Below, one piece after another: positions 26,101-39,280 of a stretch of DNA of 64,000 nt. The translations under genes were made by a program, and so were the position numbers. The notes under the pieces were generated by a model. That model was given only the letters and a program-made list of their open reading frames with translations. It made no database searches and was not told the origin of the DNA. Each line of letters starts with the position of its first letter. The first letter of the stretch is position 1. This stretch comes from Cinclus cinclus (taxonomy: Eukaryota > Chordata > Aves > Passeriformes > Cinclidae). Location of the stretch: assembly GCF_963662255.1 (NCBI RefSeq), contig NC_085060.1, forward strand, positions 8,867,630 to 8,931,629. The letters run 5' to 3'.

Positions 26101-29100
26101 TTTCAGCACTGGAGAACTCTTCTGAGCTTTTAGGTAAAGATTTTTAAAGTTTTCACCATGGTGTGGCTGGGTTGAGGTAACCTGATCTTTGGAAAAGTGC
26201 CTTCGTGCTGTAGTTTACAGAAGGGCTTCTTGATTAACAAAGCCTGGGTGCAGGTTAGTTAAACTGTAGCCATTGTATTCAAGGTCACTGTTAATTTTTT
26301 TAATTGCAAGATTTCTCCCAAGTCTGGGGTTGGAAATGAGACTTGCCATGTCAAGCTCCCAGAAAGTGTTGGAAATTGTGGCATTTTATCCTGCAATTAT
26401 TCTGTTTGACTCTGCCCCTTCCTTTTATCTAACAGGAAAATAAGCTTTGTTAACCACTGCACATAGATTTTAAGTTCACTGCTGATACTAGAAGCCCCAA
26501 AAAGCGTGTGTCTCTGGGAAGAGGCTGATGCTGAGTCTGTGGTGTATCATAAAACCAGCCGGGGGAAGGCAGGGACATGAGGGCATGACTGTGGCTAGGG
26601 ACTTACAGGAGGTCTTTCCCTTCATATGAGTCATAATGGAACTCTGGAGGTCCTTGCCAAAATGTGTGGGCACATGAAGCTTTCAGAAGTGCTGTGGAAC
26701 CTGGGCAAGCTTGAAGCAAGGAGATGGATGGGGAATAGTGAGCAGGCAAACAGTGACATGCTTAGGGAGTCCTCAGAAGGAGTGGGAGGTTGGAGCACCA
26801 GGATGGGAGATTGTGCATGTCTGCTGTGCTCTTACTCCTGGGCATCTATGGGGCTGCTGGATCGTTTTCATCAGCTGTAGCCTAGCTGGAAGGAGCATCA
26901 TTCCTCCATGCTCCTGCTTTCTTTGCCCACACCTGCCTGTGGACAGGAGCAGAGTAAGTACCCACAAACCATGCACCCCACATGATGTTTGAAGGCTTGC
27001 ATGCTGGAGGGCATATCCAGCCTCTCGTGACTCCCTGTCAAGAAGCATTTTCTTGCCCTCGCTGAACCATTCCTGGGGTTCTGGTTCCAGTCATCTGGGT
27101 TGTTTCCACCTATATATTCAGCACAAGTAGGAAAGCTGCAGCACTTGTCAGCACAGAAAAGGGTGAGAGAATGCTTTATGCCTGGTCCTGCACACTTTCC
27201 CCTAAAGAATTTTCCCGTACTCCTTTCCTAGAGATATTTCAGGAGGCAGAACAGAGATTCTAGTCTCTGGTCTTCTCAGATGCCTCAGTGTTCCCTGGCT
27301 AATTCTCCCCTGGGTTAATGCTGTCCTTGCACGTTTTTAAGGTGAAACTCCTTGCAGTCTCATTCCTAGCAGGCAGAGTTGGCTGCTCCTGCACTTTAGC
27401 TCTGGTGATCCTGGCAGAGCAGTGTCTGCATGGTGTGTGTTGCGAGTCCCAGTTCTGTTTTTTGTGACCTGAATGCATGGAACAGCTTGTTCTCTGCTGT
27501 ATGTTAACCCTTGGAAAGACACTTCCTCTTATGCTCCTTCGTTCTGCATTGGCAGTGCTCAGCAGGGTCAGCTCTGCACTTCGGGTTTGCGGGCAGAGCC
27601 TTCGAGGGAGTTAATTGCTGAGTGATGATGGCTCTCTCCAGCTGAAGGTCTGCTCCCATGAGCTATTTAAGCCTCTGTTTCTTGTATCTCTGTGCCAATC
27701 AGATTAGCTGATGCCAGGAAACAGACCACGGCCTGCTTGCTCTTGAATGCACCCTTTTTCCTCCTTACCTGTTTATCCTAGTCAAGCCCCTTTCCGCTCT
27801 GCCTTGGTTCTTTAATTTAGCTTTGTTCCTTCCTTTTCATTTTCACAGCCTTACTCTGGCCCATCTCCTCTCCCTGAGGCTGCCTCTCTGGGTTTTGACA
27901 TCCAGCCTTAGCAACAGTCAATCCTGTTTCCTGTCCTAGTCATGACTGCTCCCTTTGCAGAGCCATGTGCCCCTCTGCATTTCTCCACTGAGCTTTTCTG
28001 GCTCTTGATTCCCTCCATGCTTACCCTGTTGTAACTTGGGTTCCCTTTAAATTGCCGTAGAGAGATCCACAGATCAGTGGAGCAGCTGAAAGGGCTCATC
28101 TTCCCATGAAAGAAAGGGGAACAGGTTGGGGAGGGGAGTGTGGCTGAGAACTGTCCCTCAGTCATTCCCCAGGGCTGCTGCCACCCCGCTGCCTGTGCAC
28201 CCCCAGGCATCACTCTGCTCTTCTCTCAACTGGACCCCTCCACTCATTCACTGATTTTGGCAAGGGATTCATTATTGCAATTAAAAAAAAAAGTCTCTAA
28301 ACCCCCTCAGACTCACAGGACCAAGCATTCTAGCCTGTCCCTCTGTGCCAAAACAGGCCCATCCCCTGCCTCTTGTGAGGCCCCACCTTTATCCTTCTTC
28401 TAAAAATAAAACGCAATGACATTCCTTCCTAGTTACTCTGTTCTCTTATTCTGACCTCATTAGACTTTCCCAATAGAAAATTTCATTGAACTCCTCTATT
28501 AGTGGTGAAAACAAACAAGACCATTGGACTTCCTCTGGAAAAAATGCATCTATATAACAGGGAATTGCAGGGAGCCAAATTTCCACTGCTGAGTTTGTGC
28601 TATACACATATGTTCCCTCATATGCATTTAGTAAACAAAGTTGTCTTCACACTAAGAAGAATTTAAAACAATTTAACTTTTATATCTAATTTTCCTCCCT
28701 TGTTGGAAAAAGATTGCTTCCGTAATATTATAAGGAACAAAGTACTGTTAGCTGGGGTTGCAAGAAAAGCCTCTCTTTTCCAGATCCCCTGAGCTAAATA
28801 TATTTTAAGGCTTACGTATGTGCATGTACATAGGAATGATAGCCAGGTGATGGATTGCTAAGCCACATCATAAATTCAGTTTGTTGGACACCTCTGATTA
28901 CCTCCTCTGCACTCTGCCCGTAATCATTCTCCTTCAAACATCCTTCTAATGTTCTTAACAGCAGCCAATTAAAACAAAGACTTCACTTGCCATCTATCTC
29001 CTCTTCCCTCTACCACCACCCAAGCTCCTTTTCTAGGGTGGGGGGGACAGAAGTTCATTAATGGATAGCGGTTCAACGTGTGCGCTCAAGGTTTAATGGA

Positions 29101-31660
29101 ATATATCCTTACTTGGGGTTTTTTTGCCAATTCTTTAAAATTCAGCTCAGACACAGACAGGGGTGGGTGCTTGTGTGTTTGCATGTGGCTGGGGGCTGCA
29201 GACTGGTGGCAGGAAGGGTGGGGCACATGGAAGACACTGTTCATCTGTACATCTGCCCACCACCTTGGGCTCCTGGTTTTGATTCAGAGGTTTCATGCTG
29301 ATTCAGATGCTTTCTGAAGAAAGGCATGCCCACGGGCATTATGGGGGAAATTGAAAATAATTCAGGTCACTAAGACTTCCATGGGGGAGAGGAGTTACAG
29401 GTTGTGGTGTTACAGATGCAGGAGGGTGAGATAAGTGAGGATCTGAGGCTTTCAGTTGGTGTCAATGACTCTGGCATGTCAGGGAAAATGGAGGATATTC
29501 AGTCCCCGAAAAGTTGATTCATCTACCTGGCAGTGAGGTAGAGAGTAATGAATAACAGATTTTGGGGTGCATGGAAGACAGGAGAGGCCAATACACTAAC
29601 TCGGAATGGTTTGGGAAGTGCCTCAAGGGTGATTTTGACTTCCTCCTGCCTTTTTAGGGCTTGGCTCTGCTGCCTTCTTTTTGCATGCACACCTAAACCC
29701 TGTTTCCCACAGGGGCACTGGACAGAGAGTAGAGTGGGTGGTACTTGGTGGCAAACCTCACCCTTACAGCTTTAGGTGCCTTTTGGTTTGGCTGCTCTCC
29801 TGTAAGTACGACAGCAGTGCCTCCTCCCCTGCATGCTGGGAGGGTATTTACTGCTGCGCAAGCAGGATTGGAATTGTTGGATGTGCCTTTCATCCTGTTG
29901 CAGCCTGCTGGATTAATGGGGCAGATCTTTGTGTGTGTGCATGCTTTCTGCTCTCTCTCTTCTATCCTGCTTCATACTGTAATGGCTGTGAGGTCCAAAA
30001 CAGATCTGTTCATCTGGTGCCTGTACAGCCTTTACTGCAGCAGTTTCTTAATGCCTGATTGCAGTTCCTGTGTTTTATCTGCCAGACATCGCTGAGAGAT
30101 GGGAAAGTAGCAACCCCCTTTTGCGGAGGGATTTAGTGACTTGTCACTTGTACCACCTGTGGCTGCAGCAGTGTTTGAGCCCCTATTTCCAGGGTCCCAT
30201 TCTGACAGGACTAGAGCATCTTTCCTGTCAAAATGATGACTACCTGTGCAATGGTAATGCCTTTGGGGTTTAGGACTAGGCTGCTCTGGGTTTTCACTGG
30301 CATGTGGAAGTGGTAAATATCCTCTCAGTTGCCACTATGTTTGGTTTTCCTGCTTTGCTACCTGTTCTAACTTCTTTATTTTAATTCTGAAAGAAAATAT
30401 TGTAAATGCATTAGATGCTTTTGTTACCAGCCTTTCAGTCTCCTCCTGCCTTTGCGTATTGGATTTGCAACCTGAGGATGCTGTTAGAGGTCTGAGTTGA
30501 GAAATTAGTCAAGGCTTTACGTTTCTCAAGTCCTGAATTGTTTGACCTATGTATTTTGGTTACCTTTGTGCACTGTATTCCCTTCCATGTAGCCTATAAA
30601 TGATAGGTGTTTTCCCTATTGTGCATGAGTCCTCATTTTTAACACATCATGTAACTCAGATGGACTTGAATGTAGGAGCACAAAGATTTTGGAGGCCTGC
30701 CCTGCATGAAGGGGAAAATTACTGTCTGGCCCAGAGCGGTGGCTTTGTGATGACTGCATTGTGTTCTGGTGTGCTGTGTTTGTACCAAACTGGTTTGCTG
30801 CCAAGTTACTTATGGCTTATCCAAGCGCTCAGTACAAAGAATGTTAAAAGAAAAACTTTTATTGTTTTCTCTGAATTCTTCCAGCTGAGAAGGAATTCAA
30901 ACCACAGTCCCAAGTACTATCTCCTCTTTCTGCAGACCTGTGGTGGCCAGGTAGGGCAGGAAACACTGGAGTGTCTTCAGCTGTAGTGTATCTGTATGTG
31001 CTTATAGAAGGTATTGTATGGGACCTGCAGGGAAAGTGTCTTTTTGTTGGAGAAAAACCTGTCTCTTTGAGCCGAAAGCTCTGTGATTGAGAAGTCTGGA
31101 GTGGGAATTTTCCAGGCACAAGTATGTGTGCCTGGGCGGAGGTATCTATGAAGCACCAGACCTGGGTTGGTCTCCTCTGTGTGTAGAACACATCTGATAC
31201 CTTTTCAAAGTCCCAGGCTGCCTTTGCAGCACAGTGAATGACTGAGCTGGGCTCCTTTTACTGTTTTTCTCCTGACTGATAGAGTATATTGCCAGTCTTG
31301 AGGACTACAATCAAACTTGGAGCTTAGGAGATACCTGTAGGTTGTTACTGTCAGCAGAATCCCAGGAAGGGCAGTGGGGTAAAAGCATTCCCTCCTCTCA
31401 GCTGTCCCAAACACATGCAGACACCTGACTGGCAAGGACTTTGGGGGTTTCTTGAACACTGAGTAGGATAATCAGATAGATTGTGGGATACATCTGCTTG
31501 ATCCTATTTCTTACGATTACATGGTGGGGAACAAGCCTTAATGAGCCTTGGCCTTTCCTGTCTCCTCTGTAAATTTGTTTGACTCAATTGAGCTCTCTTT
31601 GTGTGAGACAGCTCTCTTTATGCTTTAATATGGAAGCATCCACCTCTGAAGCTGGCTGTG

Positions 31661-31711
31661 CTTTGAGGCAGGGTTTGGATTAGCTGACCTCCAGAGATCC
31701 CTGCCAACAAT
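31661..31711 (+). mobile_element. CR1 LINE 3'-tail remnant
   Basis: A short stretch reads GGCAGGGTTTGGATTAGCTGACCTCCAGAG, then ATCCCTGCCAACAA. It corresponds to the terminal CR1 segment (TTTGGACTAGATGACC..AGGTCCCTTCCAACC). Only about 50 bp survive, followed by a T run. Sense orientation. Confidence 0.65.
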
Positions 31712-34700
31712 TTTTTTTTCCCTTTTCTTTTGTGTTTGCAGCTGGTGTAATTGTGGTCCTAACCCCTCCCAAGTGGTGCTGGCACTGGAGAGGATTTTAG
31801 CACTGTTTCACAGCAAGTGCAGTAGCTGCTTCTGCACTGCAGAGGAAATGGTCCTTTCGGGTCAGCCACCCCACTGTAAGGCAGCTCCCTGGCCCTCAGC
31901 ACTGGGAAGTTGCCTCATGTAGGATGCCAGAAGGGATTTGCCAGGCAGGTCCTAATAGAAGGGAGCATTTTTCTCCATGTGTCTCTTACTGCTGATGGCC
32001 TTAGTCAAGCAAAAGTCTCACTTGGCTGGCTGCCTGATCAACAGAGCATCCCCCAGATCCCACAGGGGTGGGATGGCAGTGGGTCACTATCAGTCCTAGT
32101 AGAGAGCTGAAGTAGGAAAGGGGTCTTGACCTCTAACTGGTTCCAAATAAGCCAATGGAAGAAAATCAAAAGCCCAAAAGAACAGAGATGCATGTATGGT
32201 TATTCTAACAACAAATCTATTTAGTGAAAGAGGAGGAAGTTCCCTTTGAAGCACCGCAATGCATGCTGCCCTGGAACACCCTATGGAAAGGTATTTGTTC
32301 TGGCAAGGCATGTGCGTGGGTCCAGCACAGCAGCTTCTGTGACTTTGTTCAAAGATCAACAAATAAACAAAAAAGCTCCTTAAACTTCAATGTTTCTGTA
32401 GTGCATTTTTGGCTTAGAAATCCCCAGCAGATAGGGAGAAAGAATTCCCATCCATTTGCCTGTGGAAGCATTTCGAAGAACTAATCCTGTAGGAGTGAAG
32501 GGGAGAGGAGTTCCCTGAATTTTGGTGGACAAGAAGTGCAAAAACAAAGGGATTTTTTTTCAATATTTCCTTAAACTCAGCATTCATTTTTCCTGTGATT
32601 GTTTGCTTCAGGGTGTAAGTCTGGAGAATTGCATGTACACACAGGAGGATAAAATTCCCTGTATTTTTACATTCTTTTTCTCTGCAGTGAAGGGCTTCCT
32701 TTCATCATGCTACTTTATTTTATATCTTCCCCTTTTTTTTCCCCACTTTGTTTTTTTTCAATTGCCCACCTCTGCATGTAAGAGAGGTGCTGAGGTTGTG
32801 TTAGGACATCTAAGAGCAGTGGGAAGTGCCCAGAGGCCAGTGATGCATGATCCATTTTCCCAAGTACAGTGGCACTGCTGGCCCTGCAGAGCCCCACAGC
32901 CATCTTCCAGAGTGCCATAAATCCAGGAGTTTAGCAGGGCTGGAAAGCCTCTGAAGAGATGGGATGCAGTATGTACAGCCTTTCCCACTGAGGGGCAGGA
33001 GGATGTTCCTTGTGCTGCTCTGTCCAGAGAGGTCACAACCAGTAACAGCCACTCTCCAAAGATGCTGTAAGCCAGCAGAATGAGAGAGTGGGAGCAAAGG
33101 AGAAGTGTTAGCAGTTCCTTCAGCACAGATTTGTGTGGTACTTGCATGCCCAAATATCCACCCTGTCACTTCTGTAGTGAGGTTATGTCCTGAAAATGAG
33201 GCTTTTCCATTGCAGCAGCATTGGGGGGTTGTTTTACTTGCGTGGCTTTATTATTTATTTCTGGGTTCTGTCATCCTGTTCTGAACAGACGGCATTCGGA
33301 GCTGAGTTGACTTTCTGGCACACGGTGTGACCCCTGGTGATTCATGGTCCCCAACATCTGTGATTAGACCTTGAACAGAAACTTTCCATGCGTGCCCATG
33401 GTAGAGGAAACTTGCTCTTTTTCTGAGTAACTGGTAGAAGAACAAAAGGAGGTTTATTTTCTTTTAGCTGTAAAGGTCTACCTTAAATTAAGTAAACTGT
33501 TCCCTGAGGGAGAATGTGTCCAGGTACAAAATGTTCAAAAAGGAAATATTCAAAGTGTCTACTGTGTCCCTGAAGTGTTTGTTTTAAAGTATGAGGGCCA
33601 GAGCAAAAAATAGAAGATTATTTTCTAATTTGAAAGCAAAAATACCTCTTGCAGGTGACAGAAAATGAATTGACCTTCTTTGGTCTTGATACTGCAGCCC
33701 ATTAAGAGCACGAGCGCTGAGCAGCCCTGGAGAAGCTGCCATTGCTGAGATGGCTTTGGTCCCAGTGCACAGCCTGGGAGCGCAGGGGGCAGGAGCCAGC
33801 CCGTGGCCGAGGCAGCCCTGCTGTGTGCAAACTGTCAATGTTCCACCATGGAATACAGAAAGGAATCGTGTCTGTGGGAATCTGAACACTGCTGTGTTTT
33901 ATGTGAGGTAGGGTAGGAGCACTGTCACTGGTGCTTCAGCAATGGAGGATCCATGCCTGGACTTTATGGGGGTTAATTTAGTGGTTTCTTTTGCTGTTGT
34001 GAAGCAGCACTTTTGAATCAGTCCCAAGTAAAGCCTTGTGATACAATGGTGACAGCAACTAAATTGCCGTGGGCTTTTCTGAGGCCCAAAATTAACTTCT
34101 CTACTGTCAACCAACTCAACTAATGTCACCGTGTTCCCGGCTTGGTAGATCCTAGATGAAGATTTTTTTAAACTTTGTTGTCTCCCCTCCTCACTGACTT
34201 GGAAAGCTGCCCACAAACGTGCATTATCTTAACTCATGCATCACTGCCAATAAATGTAACAGTAGAACACTTCTCAGTAAAACCTTGCCTTTGACTATAA
34301 CTTTTTGGTTCCTTTGATAAGCAAGGATATAGTTTCATGTGTTCTTTACTACTTGCTGTGAAAGTGGAAGAGAAAGGAAGGCTGTTGGATGGGTGGTGGT
34401 ATTCTCCACAGAGTTTTATTTCCCTTTCAGAACAAAACAGTAAAGTGTGCTATTTTCATTGCTCCCATTTCTCTTTGCCTTGCAGTGTTTCCAGGAACAC
34501 TATGTTTATTTGGAAGATTGATAATGGAAACATCTCAATGCTGTTTGGGTGAGGAGTTCCCTATTCTGGCTTATCAAGGATGTGGTGGTGAGCACACCAA
34601 GCTCTTCCATACTCATTAAGGTGCCATAAAAATACCAGATTACAGAATAATCTCAAAGGTGCAAGGACTGATCAGTGTGTGGCATTTGTACTGTCAGCTG

Positions 34701-36429
34701 AATTTAGTGCTTTGAGGAAATCCCACAGACAGAAGTCTTTTTTAGGCTGTGACAGTATCTAGATACTCAGTGAACATTAATAGCAATATTTAGTTTTAGT
34801 GGAATTTGTATAAAATTCGAGGTCTTGATTTTGCAAGCACAATTTCTCTATTGCTGTGTCTCCAGGATATCCATCCATCCAGGATGGGTCTGAGTTTTCA
34901 CTGACCATAACTTGCAAAACTAGGTACAGCACACTGCAGCCTGGCAGGGCTGAGCTTTGACTCAGGAGAGCTGGTCCTCAATTCCAGGGTCATGGGCTGG
35001 TGGTTTGAGTGGAAGAGGAGCATGGACAGAATAACATATGATAAAGAACAGGCATGGAACTTAACCTTGTGAAAACTCCAATGTGTCTATAGTACCCCTA
35101 TTCCTCTTTAGGCAAAGGGAATGGCTGCTGTTCTTAGTCACTGGACTATGCATTAGGACAACAGCACTTCTGTTTCTCAACTGAGCAGTTGTGAACCAGA
35201 AATCCTTGAGAAACAGTAAATAAGGAACCCACCTTGGCGCTTCTACTGAGTCTTTTTTTTTTTTTTAAATAAAAAGGAAAGGAAAAAAAATCTCTTTTAA
35301 ATAGCATCATTTACACTAGGGAGCTGCTCGAATCCATCCTGTCACATAAATTACCATTTCTGAACTGGGCTGTCAGGAAGTGTCCTCACAAGTTGACATC
35401 CATGGGAGCTGTCAGTGGAAGGGGATCAGTTTCGTGGCAAGCAGGAGGAATTCAAGCATCAAGTGAATACACTCGTCCTCATGTTACCTCAAGCAGTCAG
35501 GGCATCTTAGTCCCGCCAGAGGCGAGCCCTGGTGTGACCTTTGCTCCTCAGACTGCCCTTGTTCCCTGCACTTCGGTAGCTGTAAGGCTGGATCTGACAT
35601 CTGGAGGAAGCCCCATCCTCCTGCAGCTCAGGCAATTAGAGCCAGGCCCAGCAAGTGGCCCTGGAGCAGAGGCTTCAGGGATATTGTAGTTTCTTTACAG
35701 GGATAAAGGCCACAGGCTCTTCTCTCTGCTCTGCTGCTTTCTCCAGCTTTGATGCCGATGCAGTTGAAATGAGATTAGCTCATCTGGTACTGGAGGAGCT
35801 GAGCCCTGCCAGATGGATCTGGCTTGCTGGGAAGGGTTCAAAAGGCAGCACCTACCCTTTGTTGTATTTCCTGCATGCTAACAAAGCCCCTGATTTCTGG
35901 AGCTACTTTTTAATCCTTGTAAGTTGTATGTTGGTTTTGGCATGGATTTTTTTTTTTTAATTCCTCCATTTGAAATATACAGGAGAACAAAGGGAATAAA
36001 ATGCCAGCCACCCCACACCCTCCCCCCCATAAAGGGTAATACAAGGAATTGTAAGGGTGCATTCTGGTGAGAACAGTTGTTTGCTGCCAGGAGTGGAAGC
36101 CTGGAGAACTGAAGCTCTGTATTGTCGGCGGCAGGTTCCTGTCTGAGGTGCGCTGTCCTTGGGCTGTGCGTGGGAGCCTCGCTGCAGCAGAGTGCAGCGC
36201 TTGCTGTGATGTCAGCCCGGCATGCAAGCGTTTCCAGCCTTCCCCGTGACCACATGGAGAGGGATTTGCAGCAATCCAAACACTGACAGAACTGTATTTG
36301 TTGACTTGCAGAAAAGCCTAACTCGTGCTCCTCTGGGCTGTGATCATGTAAGCCGAAACACGATGACTGCTGCCTGTTCTTGCTGGCCTCCCAGTCCTGA
36401 TAAACCTGTGAAGCAGATTCATTTATTTA

Positions 36430-36520
36430 GGCCCTGATTCAGCAAAGCACCTAAGTACATGCTTCAGATTTTCATTCCAGAAAGACTGTTGGCACGCTCA
36501 GACTTAAGCATGTGCTTAAC
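36430..36520 (+). repeat. Ancient amniote palindromic interspersed repeat
   Basis: GGCCCTGATTCAGCAAAGCA is followed by CTAAGTACATGCTT and, about 50 bp on, GACTTAAGCATGTGCTTAAC. I recognise this as a common old repeat in turtles, crocodilians and birds, whose two arms are inverted copies (GATTCAGCAAAGCACTTAAGC and complement). The family name is not certain to me; it behaves like a MITE-type DNA element. This copy is diverged and incomplete at its right arm. Confidence 0.6.
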
Positions 36521-38700
36521 TGCTCTCCTGAGTGCCCAGCAAACAAGTGATGGGGCAGTGTGTGCTGCTGCTGTGCTCTGCCAGGTGCCTCACAGGCTGA
36601 AGAATTGTGGTATGAGGAATATATTCATTAATTTGGCTTCCTCCAGTACAGGAGCTCTGGTGCCAGGGTCTGAGATGAGTCAATCCTTCTGCAGGGAGGT
36701 GGGTTGTTTCCATAGCACAGAAAATTTCTTGTCTCTTGAATGTTGCACAGATGAGTGTGCCCTTCTGCGGGGTGTGTGGCAGGGGCAGTTTCCATCAGGG
36801 GATTTGTTTCCTCCGCCATGATTTGTAAAGAAAAATATCCACCGTGTTACATGTGTGTGAATGTTTTGATATTTGTAGTTTAATGTTTTGTAAAGTTAAT
36901 TTTATTTAGGTTTCATTAACATGATGCTCTTCATTTTGAGGACTGAGCAGTTTAGTGCAGCCATGTACCTTTGGGCAGTGTGTGCTCCTGAGCTTCATGC
37001 CTTAAGAGCAAGATCAACATCTGTTTTGTTACACTGGGATTTCTTGAGGTTGAAGGGCTGGGAAGGACAGATGTTACTATACTGTTTGGACACCTTAGTG
37101 TTTGGTGTAACTGTGTGTTAAGTCAGATCCATCGTATTCTATCCCCAGGATTAACAGACCCTCACTTCCCTTGGTAGTCTGAAGCTGTGGAATAAGCACT
37201 TAATCCACAAGATGGTTGTATTTCATTCTGCTAGGAAGAACTTCTGAGAGTGCATTCTTTCTAATCCCCACCCATATCTGACCTGTTCTAGCTCGTTTAT
37301 AAGAGCTGCACCCAGTTAGTCCTTAGCTCCCCGCAGAAGGTTTCTGCCCATCTTTTAATTTCTTCTGCTTTCTGAGCTTATTTGAACAGGGAGCCCACAT
37401 ATCAGTGAACGGGATTATTGTATAAATTTGCCCTGTTTACAAAATTGGAATTAATTTAGATCACCTCTTCTTTACAAAACCCCAAAGACACGAGCACGGT
37501 TAGATGTGCCTTTTTCCTTCTCTTTGAAGTTTAAAACACGCTAAGCAAATATGACGTTTGCAGTCTCTGTTCCCCACCTGATGTACAAAAATGCAAAGGT
37601 CCTTCCGGAAGCATGGGTCAGACCAAGCTTTGTGCTGGTGCCTCAAGCTGGATTGCAGGGATCTGGGCAGGTTTTGTTATCAACTTGAGTCTAATTAAGC
37701 CTAGAAAGTACTTGCAGTGTAGGTTTAATGAGCGTTGTTTTTTCTAAATTGAAATAATTCGATCTGTGAATCAAACAGCCTCTGTGCCCCACCCCCTGCT
37801 GCTGATGACAGCCTCTTCCCACACTTCTTCCTTGATAGCATTGTTTCCATTGTTTCCAGCTCCAGTAGGTTTCAGTTACTGATCAGTGTAATTGCAATAA
37901 CACACCAATAATAAAAGAGGAATTTAAGCTTCCTTTTTTTGTAGTTGAAGGCTCTTCTCCTAGGAAAGCTTGAAATCTTAATAGCAGTCACACCAGGCAA
38001 CATCCCGTGCCTGTCAAATATTTGCAAAAGTGGACGGTCGTACTTTAGGAAGATAAAGGGCTGGATTTTGGGAACTTGGAAACAGCCCAATCCTATCAGG
38101 CGGCAATGGTATAGCTAATATTAGAATGGGAGACTCTTGGGACAGCTTAACATTTTAGTGGATGCCAAGGAAGCCTTCAACTGGAATGCACTGAAAGTTG
38201 TTTGTTGTATAACACGAGTTGCTGGAGTCAGAGTAATTCGAGTTGCCTTTGGTCTGGTGGAAAACTACAGCTGTGAGCAATGAGTTAATTTTTTCCGTGT
38301 GTGTGGTGTGTGTGTGGCTTAGGTTTCCCTGTCGGGTTTGCTCTTGGTTTTGCAGGCCCTGATTCCATAGAGGAGCGCTCCGAACCGGTCGTTTGTCTCC
38401 ATGCGCCGTGGCAGGAGCAGCCCCGCGCTGGGGATGGCTTTAATGGAACACCTTGGAAGCGCGCGGCAGGGCCGAGCCGGAGCCTTGCATGTTAGAAAGC
38501 CAGCGGCCGCTCTTCCTGCCTGAACATTTTCTACAGAAGAGGGGGTGGGTTAGCGAACGTGAATTAAAACAATAAAATACCGAAGAGCAGACTCTTCCCC
38601 GGCGCTGCCCGCAGCTCCGGCTGTCCCGTCCCCCGCGGACGGTCCCGGGGCTGCGGCGTGCGGCCCGCACCCACCGCGGCCCTATGAGACGCTCTCTTGT

Positions 38701-38747
38701 ATTGGTCGGCTGCCCGCGGGTGCTGCTGTAACGGCAAGCGCTATTGG
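38701..38747 (-). promoter_or_regulatory. Paired inverted CCAAT boxes (NF-Y type)
   Basis: ATTGG occurs at 38701-38705 and again at 38743-38747, both being CCAAT on the minus strand. They are 42 bp apart, about four helical turns. Paired CCAAT boxes with such phasing are typical of NF-Y-driven CpG-island promoters. A start site some 50-100 bp downstream would fall near 38790-38850. Confidence 0.5.
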
Positions 38748-38801
38748 CCGGCGCCGCCTCCCATGCGCAGCGCGGCGCGGGCAGTGCCCCCCGTGCCCGC
38801 A

Positions 38802-38861
38802 ATGGCCGCCGGCGCCGCCCCGCGCCCGCCCGCCCGAGCGGGGCCGCAGGCTCCTGGCTGA
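38802..38861 (+). other. uORF in proximal leader (19 codons)
   Basis: ATG at 38802, G at -3 and G at +4, opens a 19-codon frame MAAGAAPRPPARAGPQAPG ending in TGA at 38859-38861. It would be present only in transcripts started at the proximal island, since the distal form splices in at 38885. The stop codon overlaps the candidate branch-point sequence CTGA. Confidence 0.35.
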
Positions 38862-38884
38862 TTCTATTTCTCTTTTTCCTGCAG
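38858..38884 (+). other. MBNL3: Splice acceptor of MBNL3 exon 2
   Basis: CTGA at 38858-38861 supplies a candidate branch A 24 nt before the exon. It is followed by a pyrimidine tract (TTCTATTTCTCTTTTTCCT) and GCAG ending at 38884. The spacing and tract quality are those of a strong acceptor. Confidence 0.65.
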
Positions 38885-39098
38885 GTTGCTGAAAAGTGCC
38901 TTTCCTGAAGCCACCGCTGCTTGGATTTCTGTCTAGGGCTGCCTCTCTCTGCCCCTCGCCCCCCTCTCTGTTTAATTCGGCGTTGCTTGCGGCCCGTGCC
39001 CTGACGGCGGCTCCTCCAGCCTTGCCCTTTTTTTTTTTTTTTCCCCTCCCCATTTACACGCAGTTTGCTCAGCCATTTTATTTTTTCCTTCCCCGACT

Positions 39099-39104
39099 AT
39101 GTAG
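39099..39104 (+). other. Start-stop uORF (ATG-TAG)
   Basis: ATG is followed directly by TAG, with A at -3. Minimal start-stop elements are known to hold ribosomes at initiation/termination and to act as repressive leader elements. It is the first ATG of exon 2 in the spliced leader. Confidence 0.5.
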
Positions 39105-39167
39105 CAAATATTTAAAAGAAAAGAAAGAGGAAAAAAAAATAAAGCAGACATCCTTTTGCCTGTTTTG

Positions 39168-39191
39168 ATGCTCGTGAACCATAATTTTTAG
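39168..39191 (+). other. uORF, 7 codons
   Basis: MLVNHNF then TAG. The start context is weak (T at -3). Confidence 0.4.
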
Positions 39192-39280
39192 AAGCAAGAA
39201 ATAGAAGGAAAAAAAAAAAAACGAAGTTTTCTCCCCAAGGACCGAGACCATTCCACAAACTGAAGTGCTGCCAGCAGCAT

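Larger units (their letters stand above)
6853..38884 (+). other. MBNL3: MBNL3 intron 1 (about 32 kb)
   Basis: The intron is bounded by GTAAGG at 6853 and a CTGA branch-like site, pyrimidine tract and CAG acceptor at 38884. I found no convincing coding exon inside. Besides the repeats listed separately, several AT-rich non-repetitive stretches have the look of conserved enhancers: 12540-13110, 24060-24090 (clustered TAATTA), 24640-24880, 28430-29000 and 37370-37600. Their conservation cannot be assessed here. Open frames of up to about 140 codons occur on both strands and look random. Confidence 0.55.
38360..39020 (+). promoter_or_regulatory. MBNL3: CpG island, probable proximal MBNL3 promoter
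   Basis: A second CpG-dense block immediately precedes and overlaps the first coding exon. It contains two inverted CCAAT boxes, an NRF1-like ATGCGCAGCGCGG near 38763, and many GCGC/CCGCC blocks, with no TATA box. It implies that some transcripts begin here and read through the 38884 acceptor unspliced, giving an alternative leader. This is inferred from composition alone. Confidence 0.65.
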
